64,000 nt of DNA from Opitutia bacterium (GTDB lineage Bacteria; Verrucomicrobiota; Verrucomicrobiia; Opitutales; Opitutaceae), in contig JACPIT010000001.1 of assembly GCA_016187945.1 (NCBI GenBank), positions 124,001-188,000 on the forward strand, written 5' to 3'. Numbering within the stretch: position 1 is the stretch's first letter; each line of letters starts with the position of its first letter. Below, piece after piece: positions 31,422-40,413 of the stretch. Made by a program: the position numbers and the translations under genes. The notes below the pieces were generated by a model, which had not been told where the DNA came from, did no database searches, and saw nothing but the letters and a program-made list of their open reading frames with translations.

Positions 31422-33845
31422 TCACTCGGCGCGCAGCGCCTCGATCGGGTCGACCCGCGTCGCCCGCCAGGCCGGGAGCCAGCACGCCAGCACGGCGATG
31501 AGCGCGAGCAGCCCGCACACCGAGCCGAGCACCACGGGATCGAGCGGATGCACGCCGTGCAGAAACGCCGTCAGCAAACGCGTGACCGCGACCGTGAGCA
31601 AAAGACCGACCGCGATGCCGAGCGCAGCGAGTCGCAGACCTTGACCGAGCACGAGCCGGAGCACCCGCCCCGGGGCGGCACCGAGCGCGAGGCGCACGCC
31701 AAATTCCTGCACGCGCTGGTTCACGGAATAAGCCATCACGGCGAAAACTCCCATCGCAGCGAGCAGCAAGGCGACCGCGCCGAGCAGCAGGAGGATCGTC
31801 GAGGCCAGCCGTTGTCCGAAGAACGCACCCTGCACATGCGCGGTCATCGGCATCGAGCCCCAGAGGTCGACGCCGGGATCGAGTTCGCGCACGGTGCGCC
31901 GCACCGCGCCGGTGGCGGCCGCCGGATCCTGGCGCGTGCGCACGCAGAGACTCAGATCGAGGTCGGGGACGTATTGCGTGTAGGGCAGGTAGAAGAACGG
32001 CCAGGCCGCTTCGTCGAGCTTGTTGTATTTGCCGGCCTTCGCGACGCCGACGACGGTGCGCCACTCGCCGGCGACGCGGAGGCGACGGCCGACTGCGTCC
32101 TGCCCCGGCCAGAATTTCCGCGCCAAGTGCTCGTTGACGATCGCGACGCGTGGCGCCGCGCCGTCGTCCGTGAGTCTGAAATCGCGACCGGCCACGAGCG
32201 GGATTTGCAGCGTCGCAAAGTAGCGCGGCGAGATCACGGCATACTCGTAGGTCGGATTTTCGCCCGGCGCGCGCACGTAGCCCTCGACGTCGATGCCGTG
32301 GCCTTTGCAACCGGCGAGGCCGAGCGGCAGCCAGCTCGCGAAACTCGCCTCCTCGATGTCTGGCAATCCGGCCACGCGCTCCTGCAACTGGCGGTAGAAG
32401 ACGCGGCCCGTCGCTTCGTTGTAGCCGTTCATGCCGAGCTGGAGGCCGGCGATCAGCACGCCGTCCGGGTTGAATCCGAAATCCGCCTGCCGCGCGCGAC
32501 GCAGCCCTTGCAGGCAAAGCCCCGCGCTCACGAGCAGGACGAGCGCGAGCGCGATCTCCGCGATCACGAGAGCGCTGCGGACGCGATGATGCGCCGGCCC
32601 GCTCATGCCGGAGCGGCCGCTTTCCTTGAGCGTGTCGTAGAGCCGCGGTCGCGTCGCCTGCCACGCGGGCACGAGTCCGAAACCGAGGCCGGCGACGAGC
32701 GTGAGGACCAGTGCGGCGACGAGCGTGTCGCCATGCAGCCCGCTCGCGAGCGCGACGGGGATTTGCACCGGCGGAACAAACCACGCGAGACCCTCGATCA
32801 TCCAACTCGCGAGCAAGGCGCCGGCCGCGCCGCCGAGCAGCGCGAGCACGACGCTTTCGATCAGCAGCAAGCGGACGATGCGCGCCCGGCTGGCGCCGGC
32901 GGCGAGCCGGATGGCGATTTCCTTTTGCCGCGTCGCCGCGCGAGCCAGCAGGAGATTGGCGACGTTTGCCGCGACGATCAGCAGCACGCCGAGGCTGACG
33001 ACGAGCAGGAGTTTCAGCGGCGCGCCGAGCACGGCCTGGGCGCCATAAGGGCAATCGGCGTAGTCGACGACGCGATGGTGCACGCCGCGGTTCGTCTGCG
33101 GAAAGGTCTCGGCGAGGTGCGCGTCGAGTGCGTCCACCGCCGCCTGCGCCTGCGCGAGCGTGACGCCCGGCTGGAGGCGCAGGGCGTTGTGGAAACCGCG
33201 GGCCTGGCGCGAGGTGATGAAACCGCGGTTCCAGTTCGCCACCTCGCTCACCATCGACACCGGCGCCCAGAATTCGCAGCTCACGCCGGTCATCGTGCCG
33301 GAAAATTCCGCCGGCACCACGCCGACGATGGTGAACGCGTGGCGGTTCAGATCGACTGTGCGCCCGATGACCGACGGATCGGCGTTGAACGCGCGGCGCC
33401 ACAGTGTCTCGCGAATGACGAGCACGGGATTGCCGCCGGGGCGTTGGTCCTCATCGGGCAGAAAGGTGCGGCCGTGCAGCGGGCGCACGCCAAGCAGGTC
33501 GAAGAAATTCGCCGGCGCCAACTGGCCAAAAATCCATTGCGGCGTGCCGTCGACGAGCAGCGACGCGGGAGAAATCTGCGTCGCGACGCCACCGAAGAAC
33601 ACGCGGTCGAGCGCCGCGAAGTCGCGCAGGTCGAGATTGGAGACGTTGCCGCCGCCCTGATTCGACACCAAGGCGACGAACCCGCTGGGGGCCGCGACGC
33701 CCGGGATCGGCCGCAGCAACACCTGCCGCACCCAACTGAGGACCGTGGTGTTTGCGCCGATGCCGAGCGCGAGCGAGAGGACGACGACGGCGGTGAAGCC
33801 GGGAGACTTGGCGAGCGAACGGAGCGCGTAGCGGAAATCTTGCAT
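31422..33845 (-). CDS. ADOP-family ABC transporter permease (orphan)
   Basis: An 807-residue protein starting MQDFRYALRSLAKSPGF. It has a first helix with LALGIGANTTVLSWVRQVLL, a MacB-like periplasmic domain, an FtsX block (LLIVAANVANLLLARAATRQ), and a last FtsX block ending RATRVDPIEALRAE. It heads the run permease, TonB domain, DUF3788, VOC. A 223-base gap without other features separates it from the permease at 34069-36471. Confidence 0.92.
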   Translation of the reverse strand: MQDFRYALRSLAKSPGFTAVVVLSLALGIGANTTVLSWVRQVLLRPIPGVAAPSGFVALVSNQGGGNVSNLDLRDFAALDRVFFGGVATQISPASLLVDGTPQWIFGQLAPANFFDLLGVRPLHGRTFLPDEDQRPGGNPVLVIRETLWRRAFNADPSVIGRTVDLNRHAFTIVGVVPAEFSGTMTGVSCEFWAPVSMVSEVANWNRGFITSRQARGFHNALRLQPGVTLAQAQAAVDALDAHLAETFPQTNRGVHHRVVDYADCPYGAQAVLGAPLKLLLVVSLGVLLIVAANVANLLLARAATRQKEIAIRLAAGASRARIVRLLLIESVVLALLGGAAGALLASWMIEGLAWFVPPVQIPVALASGLHGDTLVAALVLTLVAGLGFGLVPAWQATRPRLYDTLKESGRSGMSGPAHHRVRSALVIAEIALALVLLVSAGLCLQGLRRARQADFGFNPDGVLIAGLQLGMNGYNEATGRVFYRQLQERVAGLPDIEEASFASWLPLGLAGCKGHGIDVEGYVRAPGENPTYEYAVISPRYFATLQIPLVAGRDFRLTDDGAAPRVAIVNEHLARKFWPGQDAVGRRLRVAGEWRTVVGVAKAGKYNKLDEAAWPFFYLPYTQYVPDLDLSLCVRTRQDPAAATGAVRRTVRELDPGVDLWGSMPMTAHVQGAFFGQRLASTILLLLGAVALLLAAMGVFAVMAYSVNQRVQEFGVRLALGAAPGRVLRLVLGQGLRLAALGIAVGLLLTVAVTRLLTAFLHGVHPLDPVVLGSVCGLLALIAVLACWLPAWRATRVDPIEALRAE

Positions 33846-34068
33846 GCTGGTGGCGAGCGGGCCGAACCAGCGTGGAATAGTTCGAGGGCCGCAGAAGGGT
33901 TAGCGGAGATCGACGGAAGTGTCGACTATTTGGTCGCACCCGGCTCTGCATCGCGCATGCCAGCGCGCCGCGGCGGCGCGTCTCAGAGCGAAACGCCGGA
34001 AAACGTCCGCCGCGCAACGCGCCGGACATTCCCGGAAACCCAAAGCTGATTTCCCGTAATCGGGACGC

Positions 34069-36471
34069 CTACTCGGAGCGGAGCGCTTCGACGGGATTGA
34101 TGCGGGTGGCGCGGTGCGCGGGGAGCCAGCTCGCGACGAGGCCGATCGTCAGCAGCACGACCGAGACGATCGCGAGGCTCGGCACGTCGAAGGCCGAGAC
34201 GCCATAGAGCACGCTGCTCATCAATTTGCCCAAACCTGCCGCCGCGAGCAGGCCGACGCCGAGTCCGATGAAGGCGAGGCGCAGGCCTTGGCCGAGCATG
34301 AGTTGACGCACGGCGCCGGCGGTGGCGCCGAGCGCCATGCGCACGCCGACTTCGCGCGTGCGCTGGGCGACGATGTAGCTGAGCACGCCGTAGAGTCCGA
34401 TCGCCGCGAGCAGCAGCGCGATGCCCGCGAACACCGCGAGCAGGCGAAGCATCACGCGCTCGTTGGTGACGGACTGGTCGAACAATTCGTCCATCGTGCG
34501 CAAGGCGAAGACGGGGAGCGTCGGTTCCAGATCGTGCATCGTCCGCCGAATCGCGGCGGCGAGCGACGCCGGGTCTTGCTGGGTGCGAAGCACGAAGCTC
34601 ACGACCGTCGGCGGCGTGCGGCGATACGGGTAATAGATTTGCACACGCGTGTCCTGACCGAGGCCATAGTTCTGCACGTGGCCGACGACGCCGACGATCG
34701 TGGAGTAGGCGGGCGGCTGGCCCGGCATGCCGAAGTTCACGCGTTTGCCGACCGGATCCTGGCCGGCGAAGTGCGTTTCGGCGAACTTGGTGTCGATGAG
34801 GATCGTGCCGGGATCGTCGGCCTTCTCCTGATCGGTGAACGTGCGGCCGCGCAGCAGCGGAATGCGCATCGTCTCGAAATACGCGGCGCTCGCCGCGTTG
34901 TTTTCCGTCGACGGGCGCTTGCCGGGACCGGGCTCGGGCTCGCCTTCGATGAGGTAGGAAGTCTGGTTGCCGCCGCCGGAGAGCGGCAGGGGATTGGTGA
35001 GTGCGACGTGCGTCACACCGGGCAAACGGCCGAGCTCCGCGAGTGCACGATCGATGAGCTGGGCGCGTTTGGCGGCGTCCTGCCAGTCGCGTCCCGGCAT
35101 CACGTAGCCGAAGCTGACGATGCGCTCGGTCCTCAGGCCGAGGTCGGCGCGGTAGAGGTTGTAGATCGTGCGCATCATGAGGCCCGAGGCGAAGAGCAGC
35201 ATGAGCGTCAGCGCGAACTCGCCCGCGACGAGCACGGAGCGCCAGCGGGCGTTGACGGCGCTGCCGCTGCGGCCGCCGGCGGCGAGCGCCTCGTTGAGGT
35301 TGACCTTCGTGCCGGAGAGCGCGGGCACGAGGCCGAAGAGCACGGTGGTGCCGACGCCGATCAGCGTCGAGAGGCCGAGCACGGTGAAATCCATCGCGAC
35401 CTGCGTGACGAACGGCGAATTGGCGGGGATCAGGGTCTTGATGCCCTGCATGACGCCGTAACCCGCGAGCAGACCCAGTGCCGTGCCGGCGAGGCCGAGC
35501 AGCAGGCTTTCCGTGAGCACGAGGCGGATCAACCGGCTGCGCGCGGCGCCGAGAGCGGAGCGCACGGCGAATTCCCGCGAGCGCACGGCGGCGCGGGCGA
35601 GGAGGAGATTCGCGACGTTGGCGCAGGCGATGAGCAGGACGCCGAGCGCGGCGGCGAACGAGATCCACACCGCGCCGCGCTGCTGGCCGACGACGCGATC
35701 GACGAGCGTCTGCATGTTCACGGAGTTGCCGGTGTTCGATTGCGGGTATTGCTCCTCCAGTTGCTTCGCGACGGCTTTCATGTCCGCTTGCGAGGCCGCG
35801 AACGAGACGCCGGGCTTCATCCGGCCGATGCAGTAGAGCCCGGGATGGCTGCCGCGCTGCGTCATCGAATCGCCGTTGAGACCGAGCGGCACCCAGACGT
35901 CGGGCCCGTTGGTCGGAAAACGGAAATCCGCCGGCATGACGCCGACGACGGAATAGATTTCGCCGCTCAGCGTGATCTTCGCGCCGAGCACATCGGGACG
36001 CGCGCCGAGCGAGGTTTGCCAGAAACGCTCGCTGACCAGCGCGACGCGCTCGGCGCCGGGCTTGTCCTCGTCGGCGCGGAACCAGCGGCCGAGCTTCGGC
36101 GCGACGCCGAGGGCGGGGAACATGTCGGCGGAAAACATGCCGCCGGTGACGCGTTCCGTTTCGGCGGCGCCGACGTAGTTGAACGCCTGGCCGCGAAACG
36201 CACCGAGGTGCGTGAAGCTCTTCTGCCGCTCGCGCCAATCGAGGTAGTTGGGGTAGGAGACCGACATGTTCGGCACCTGCTGCGAGTATTCGCCCATGAA
36301 CACCAGCTCCTGCACGCGCGGCAGCAGGAGCGGTTTGAAGAGGAGAACGTTCAGGAAACTCAACACGCCGGAATTGGCGCCGATGCCGAGCGCGAGCGTG
36401 ACGATGGCGATGAGCGAAAAGACCGGGGTCTTGAGGAGCGAGCGCAGGGCGAACTTCAGATCGGAGAGCAT
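34069..36471 (-). CDS. ADOP-family ABC transporter permease (orphan)
   Basis: An 800-residue protein starting MLSDLKFALRSLLKTPVF. It has a first helix with GIGANSGVLSFLNVLLF, a MacB-like periplasmic domain, an FtsX block (LLIACANVANLLLARAAVRS), and a terminal block ending RATRINPVEALRSE. It is the most upstream permease of the cluster and faces the divergent hydrolase gene across a 271-base region that must hold both promoters. The frame is open 118 codons further upstream but the conserved start is at 36471. Confidence 0.92.
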   Translation of the reverse strand: MLSDLKFALRSLLKTPVFSLIAIVTLALGIGANSGVLSFLNVLLFKPLLLPRVQELVFMGEYSQQVPNMSVSYPNYLDWRERQKSFTHLGAFRGQAFNYVGAAETERVTGGMFSADMFPALGVAPKLGRWFRADEDKPGAERVALVSERFWQTSLGARPDVLGAKITLSGEIYSVVGVMPADFRFPTNGPDVWVPLGLNGDSMTQRGSHPGLYCIGRMKPGVSFAASQADMKAVAKQLEEQYPQSNTGNSVNMQTLVDRVVGQQRGAVWISFAAALGVLLIACANVANLLLARAAVRSREFAVRSALGAARSRLIRLVLTESLLLGLAGTALGLLAGYGVMQGIKTLIPANSPFVTQVAMDFTVLGLSTLIGVGTTVLFGLVPALSGTKVNLNEALAAGGRSGSAVNARWRSVLVAGEFALTLMLLFASGLMMRTIYNLYRADLGLRTERIVSFGYVMPGRDWQDAAKRAQLIDRALAELGRLPGVTHVALTNPLPLSGGGNQTSYLIEGEPEPGPGKRPSTENNAASAAYFETMRIPLLRGRTFTDQEKADDPGTILIDTKFAETHFAGQDPVGKRVNFGMPGQPPAYSTIVGVVGHVQNYGLGQDTRVQIYYPYRRTPPTVVSFVLRTQQDPASLAAAIRRTMHDLEPTLPVFALRTMDELFDQSVTNERVMLRLLAVFAGIALLLAAIGLYGVLSYIVAQRTREVGVRMALGATAGAVRQLMLGQGLRLAFIGLGVGLLAAAGLGKLMSSVLYGVSAFDVPSLAIVSVVLLTIGLVASWLPAHRATRINPVEALRSE

Positions 36472-36742
36472 GGGGGGCGTGGGTTGAAGGGGAGTTCGTC
36501 GGCCAGCGCCGCGGCCCGATCGGGCACGCGACCATCCCGGAGCGCCACGGGGCGCGACGGGCGAGTGTTGTGCGAAAGAACCCGGAAAACGCGCCGCGGT
36601 TACAACATTCTTGCGACCGACGTGCAGTCGCGTCCGACCAATCGGCGCGAGGCCGCGACGGAACGCGAGGCCACTTTGACAGCCTTGCGGCTCGCGCGGC
36701 CCGGCGAGCGCGACAAGCATCGCGCGCTCACCCCGTTTCCTC
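36472..36742. promoter_or_regulatory. Divergent promoter region
   Basis: The region lies between a minus-strand permease and a plus-strand hydrolase and contains no credible gene. I could not identify a specific promoter or operator. Confidence 0.4.
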
Positions 36743-37852
36743 ATGCGTTCCCCCGTCGCTCTGCTTTTGTTGCTCTGGACGAGCTTCCTCGCCCTGCACG
36801 CCATCGAAATCGCGCCGCTCGCCACCGGCCCCTACGCCGTGGGCAGCACGAATTTCGAGGCCGACGAGCCGAAGGACGCCCCGATGCAGGACTACCTGAT
36901 CGCGACCGGCGGCTGGCTCAGCCGCGAACGCTACGTCGCGCAGTTGTTGAAACATCCGGACGCGGTTTTCCGCACCGAGGCGAAGACGACGAAAGGGGAG
37001 GCGTTTCCCGTCGTGTGCTACGTGCTCTATCCCACGCCGACCGACAACCCGCGCGCCGCCTACACTTTCCCCTACGCGAACACCGGCGACAACGTCTTCC
37101 CGCACATGCAGCGTCCCGGCGAGAAACCGCTCTTCGCCGAACCGGGCCGGCGCTGGCCGGTCGTCCTCGCCTCCCACGGCTACAACGCGCACGGACTCTG
37201 GGAGGTCGACCGCTGGAAGCGCCTCGCGTCGCACGGCTACATCGTCGTGAGCATCTTTCACGGCGACGGCCGCCAGGGCTGGGGCGAGAATCACGAGCGA
37301 CGCCCTCTCGCGGTGAAAGCCGTGCTCGATCGCCTGCTCGGCGATCCCGATTTCGCCGCCGCCATCGACGCCGAGCACATCGGCGTGTCCGGCTCGAGCT
37401 TCGGCGCCTACACGATCCTCGCTTGCCTCGGCGCGAGCGATCCCGCGACCGGACGCGCCGAGTATCTCGACCCGCGTTTGAAAGTCGGCGTCGCCCTCGT
37501 GCCCTACGCCGGCGGCAACATGGGGAAATTTCCTTTCGGCGAAAATTTCGCCGGCCTGCGCACGATGACGAAACCCTACCTGGCCCTCTACGGCGGCGAC
37601 GATCGCGCCGACTACGTCGTCGCCACCACGGCACGCTGCGGCGGCGAGACGATGGCCGTCGTGCTGCCGGGCGAGAAACATCTTCTGAGCAAGGACGCTT
37701 GGAACGACGTGCCGACGTGGGAGATTCTTTTCTTCAACGCCTGGCTGAAGAACGACGCCAAAGCTCGCGAGCTCCTGGCCGGCGATCTTCACGTTCGCGG
37801 CGGCGTCGACGACCACCTCACGCACCGCAACGGCCACGCCGTCGCCCGATAG
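36743..37852 (+). CDS. Exported alpha/beta hydrolase (PAF-acetylhydrolase/dienelactone hydrolase-like)
   Basis: A protein of 369 residues. MRSPVALLLLLWTSFLALHA is a signal peptide. The nucleophile elbow is GVSGSSFGAY (G-x-S-x-G form GSSFG), LALYGGDDRADYV carries the likely acid residue, and PGEKHLLSKDAW the likely catalytic His. The oxyanion loop is PVVLASHGYNAHG. The closest family looks like the PAF-acetylhydrolase-type lipases/esterases. Substrate unknown. No Shine-Dalgarno site precedes the ATG. Confidence 0.85.
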   Translation: MRSPVALLLLLWTSFLALHAIEIAPLATGPYAVGSTNFEADEPKDAPMQDYLIATGGWLSRERYVAQLLKHPDAVFRTEAKTTKGEAFPVVCYVLYPTPTDNPRAAYTFPYANTGDNVFPHMQRPGEKPLFAEPGRRWPVVLASHGYNAHGLWEVDRWKRLASHGYIVVSIFHGDGRQGWGENHERRPLAVKAVLDRLLGDPDFAAAIDAEHIGVSGSSFGAYTILACLGASDPATGRAEYLDPRLKVGVALVPYAGGNMGKFPFGENFAGLRTMTKPYLALYGGDDRADYVVATTARCGGETMAVVLPGEKHLLSKDAWNDVPTWEILFFNAWLKNDAKARELLAGDLHVRGGVDDHLTHRNGHAVAR

Positions 37853-37973
37853 CTGATTTTCGCCGTGGAGCGCCGGTCGGCGGCAAGCGCGGTCCGGATC
37901 GCGCGTCGTGGTTCGTTGAATCGGGGAACCCGATCAAATCGCATCGTTCTCAACCCCAAACCCAAATCCACGC

Positions 37974-38420
37974 ATGTCCACGAATACCGTCCGCCTCCAC
38001 CGCATCCTCCGAGCCGCGCCCGAAAAAGTCTACCGCGCGTTCGTCGACGCCGACGCTCTCGCCAAATGGCTGCCGCCTTACGGCTTCACCTGCAAAGTCC
38101 ACCAGTTCGACGGCAAAGTCGGCGGCACCTTCAAGATGTCGTTCACGAATTTCACCACCGGCAAGTCGCACTCCTTCGGCGGCACCTACCACGAACTCGT
38201 CCCCGGCCAGCGCGTGCGCTACACCGACAAATTCGACGACCCGAACCTGCCCGGCGAAATGTCGGTGACCGTCGCCCTCAAACCCGTGCTCTGCGGCACG
38301 GACATGAGCATCGAACAATCCGGCATCCCCGCCGCGATCCCGGCCGAGATGTGCTACCTCGGCTGGCAGGAGTCGCTCCTCCAGCTCGCGCAAGTCGTCG
38401 AGCCGGACATCCCGCAGTAA
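37974..38420 (+). CDS. SRPBCC/AHSA1-family protein
   Basis: A protein of 148 residues. LHRILRAAPEKVYRAFVDAD and LAKWLPPYGFTCKVHQFD are the usual opening of activator-of-Hsp90-ATPase-1-like START-fold proteins. GTDMSIEQSGIPAAIPAEMC and GWQESLLQLAQVVEP are the closing helices. Such proteins bind small hydrophobic ligands; the partner is unknown. It lies 121 bases after the hydrolase on the same strand. Confidence 0.88.
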   Translation: MSTNTVRLHRILRAAPEKVYRAFVDADALAKWLPPYGFTCKVHQFDGKVGGTFKMSFTNFTTGKSHSFGGTYHELVPGQRVRYTDKFDDPNLPGEMSVTVALKPVLCGTDMSIEQSGIPAAIPAEMCYLGWQESLLQLAQVVEPDIPQ

Positions 38421-38521
38421 CGCGCCGCGCGACGCTGCGTGCAGCACGACGTCGAGCGCGCCCGACCAAGGGCGCGCAGTCAGGGCGTGACGTCGCGCAG
38501 TTTCCGGTGTCCGCTGTCGGC

Positions 38522-39241
38522 ATGGGCACCGGCGGATTCACACCAGCGGAAGAAAAAATCCATTACGCGACGGCGGACACGATGCGCCGCAAGCTCGCGA
38601 AGGTGCGCGATCCGCGCGAATTGCTCGCAGCGGTGCGTGGGGCGTTCGCGGGTTTCGAGCGCGCCTACGCGTCCGCCCCTGCGGCGGCGCGCGCGGCGGT
38701 CGTCTGCCGGGCGGGATGCGGCACCTGCTGCCACAACGACGTCGCCGTGCAGGCGCACGAAGTTCTGATCGCGGCGGAGCACATCCAGAAAACCTTTCCA
38801 CCAGTCGAACTCGAGGCACTGATCGCGCGCGCCGCGGCGCACCGCGAGGCCTACGCCGCCAAACGCGATCGGCCCGCCGGGCCGCGACCGCAGACGCCGT
38901 GCGTGCTGCTGCGCGACGGCAGTTGCTCGATCTACGAGGATCGCCCGGAGATTTGCCGCGCTTACCACAGCAACAACGTCGCCGGTTGCATCGAAAACCT
39001 CGCGGTCGGTTACGAGCAGGTGAACGTGAAGATCGAAGGCCTGCGCGGGCGGATGTTCGCGGTGATGCTCGGGATCGACGCGGCCGTGGAGGAGGCGGGC
39101 TTCGACGCGCACGCCTACGATTTCGGCTCCGCACTGCACGAGGCGCTCACGAACAGCCTGTGCGCGATCCGTTGGCAGCGACGCGAGACGGCGTTCCCGG
39201 CGTCGTGTTGGGAGACTTCCGAGGAGCCGAGCGACGTTTAA
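38522..39241 (+). CDS. YkgJ-family cysteine-cluster protein
   Basis: A protein of 239 residues. CRAGCGTCCHNDVAV, then CVLLRDGSCSIYEDRPEICR and a later Cys at NNVAGCIEN make up the eight-Cys-type zinc/iron-sulfur cluster motif of YkgJ proteins. Function of the family is unclear. The ATG at 38522 was chosen because the cluster-family sequence begins after it. The stop TAA falls within the TTTAA target site of the MITE inserted directly after the gene, so the coding sequence is intact. Confidence 0.82.
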   Translation: MGTGGFTPAEEKIHYATADTMRRKLAKVRDPRELLAAVRGAFAGFERAYASAPAAARAAVVCRAGCGTCCHNDVAVQAHEVLIAAEHIQKTFPPVELEALIARAAAHREAYAAKRDRPAGPRPQTPCVLLRDGSCSIYEDRPEICRAYHSNNVAGCIENLAVGYEQVNVKIEGLRGRMFAVMLGIDAAVEEAGFDAHAYDFGSALHEALTNSLCAIRWQRRETAFPASCWETSEEPSDV

Positions 39242-39395
39242 CCTAAATTCCGCAGAAAATTAACCACTGATGAATGAGCAGGCCGAGAAGCGCGGCGTGA
39301 GGTCGCTCACCTGCCAGTGGGGGATCGCGGCGATGCAAGTCTGCTTCGATGATTGCCCATCAGTGAAAATCAGTGGTTCAACGGCGCTTTCTAGG
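39242..39395. mobile_element. MITE-like element A (154 bp) with 5-bp target duplication TTTAA
   Basis: It is flanked by TTTAA at 39237-39241 and 39396-39400. The left end CCTAAATTCCGCAGAA is identical in its first 16 bases to that of element B at 45520-45692. The right end reads TTCAACGGCGCTTTCTAGG, inverse to the left in its outer bases. Inside, AACCACTGATG near the left end is mirrored by CAGTGAAAATCAGTGGTT near the right end. No ORF is present. Confidence 0.8.
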
Positions 39396-39653
39396 TTTAA
39401 GCGAACGCATGCGCGGAAGAGCGCCTGCGAATAGCGCGAAGGGTCGCGAATTCGGAATGCGAAAACGCCGCGCCGGTGCGGGCGACTCCGGCTCAGCGCG
39501 TCGCGACCGTGATGCCGGGACCGATAATCGTCGTGCCCGCGGTGCGGTTCATGAGTCTCACACCGCTGGCACTCTGCGGAAAACGACGGCTCTTGGCGAC
39601 GGCGTGAGGCTCGTTGGGGGATCGGATCGCTCGCGCATTTCGTGGAGAAGAGA
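39396..39653. other. Region without recognisable gene
   Basis: The 258 bases between the MITE and the VOC gene show no credible gene or repeat. On the minus strand a short tail ...RTAGTTIIGPGITVATR is readable near 39493-39550 but no N-terminal part or start was identified. Confidence 0.4.
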
Positions 39654-40091
39654 TCACTTCTTCCCGGCGCAGTTGAACATCCACTTCACGCCGAATTTGT
39701 CCGTAAGCGTGCCCCAGTAGGCGCCCCAGAACATGTCTTGCAGCGCCATCTCGATCTTGCCGCCGGCGGCAAGTGCAGCGAAGAGCCGGTCGGTCTCGGC
39801 GCGCGTATCGGGCTCGAGGTTGATGTAGACGTTGTTGCCGATGTTCACCGTGAAGCCCATCGACGGCGGCGCATCGGAGCCCATGAGCACGTGGCCGCCG
39901 ATCGTCGGGAGCGCGACGTGCATGACGAGTTGCTTGTCGGCGTCGGACAGCGCGGGGGCGCCCGGGCAGGGCGGGCCGTCCGTGAACCGCATGATCGGAC
40001 CGGCGAAGTCGGTTTTGAAAACCGACTTGTAGAAAGTGAACGCCGCTTCGGTGTCGCGGGCGAAGTTCAGGTAGGTGGTGACGCGAGCCAT
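39654..40091 (-). CDS. PhnB-like VOC-family protein
   Basis: A protein of 145 residues. MARVTTYLNFARDTEAAFTF and YKSVFKTDFAGP open a PhnB-type domain, and MALQDMFWGAYWGTLTDKFG and VKWMFNCAGKK close it. The last block is the PhnB-specific signature. Function of this group is not established; no phosphonate genes are near. The ATG at 40091 was preferred because the family begins there, though the frame is open much further upstream. Confidence 0.88.
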   Translation of the reverse strand: MARVTTYLNFARDTEAAFTFYKSVFKTDFAGPIMRFTDGPPCPGAPALSDADKQLVMHVALPTIGGHVLMGSDAPPSMGFTVNIGNNVYINLEPDTRAETDRLFAALAAGGKIEMALQDMFWGAYWGTLTDKFGVKWMFNCAGKK

Positions 40092-40409
40092 CGGGAGGGA
40101 GGAATTGGAGGTTGATGTTGGCGCGGCAGGATGCCGTTCCGATACCTTGACGGACGAGTTCGACGCCGACGGACACGGCTGCGCTCGATTCGCGAAGGAA
40201 ATCGTGCGGTCGCGTCCTCGATCCGTCCGAGCCATGGAAAAATATCCCGGCGACGCATTGTGCTTGGCGGCAGAGCGTTCATGCGCGATGGCACGCCGCC
40301 TCGGAGAATTTCTGAAAGAAGAGGCAGACGCGGGCCGTTCCCCACGCGCAGGCTGCCCGGGCCAGAGCATCTTGCTACCTCAACCTCAAAACCCACGGAG
40401 GATAGCGAA
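40092..40409. promoter_or_regulatory. Divergent region between VOC and subtilase genes
   Basis: This 318-base region must contain promoters for both flanking genes. It also holds a possible 59-codon reading frame (40234-40413) that overlaps the subtilase start. No other feature was found. Confidence 0.4.
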
Positions 40410-40413
40410 ATGA
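40234..40413 (+). CDS. Possible small upstream ORF overlapping the subtilase start (unproven)
   Basis: A frame of 59 codons starts at the ATG 40234 (MEKYPGDALCLAAERSCAMA). Its TGA overlaps the subtilase ATG as ATGA, the arrangement of translationally coupled genes. It has no recognised domain and its composition resembles other non-coding frames here, so it may be chance. Confidence 0.25.
   Translation: MEKYPGDALCLAAERSCAMARRLGEFLKEEADAGRSPRAGCPGQSILLPQPQNPRRIAK
40397..40401 (+). promoter_or_regulatory. Shine-Dalgarno site of the subtilase gene
   Basis: GGAGG lies 8 bases before the ATG at 40410. A good site is unusual in this window and supports the chosen start over the longer open frame upstream. 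Confidence 0.75.

Noticed and set aside
34114-38268. Plus-strand open frame of about 1380 codons
   Set aside because: Antisense to the permease and then out of frame with the hydrolase and AHSA1 genes; no domain.
39493-39550. Short minus-strand tail reading GTTIIGPGITVATR
   Set aside because: Looks like a protein C-terminus but no upstream coding part or start could be defined; too short to call.
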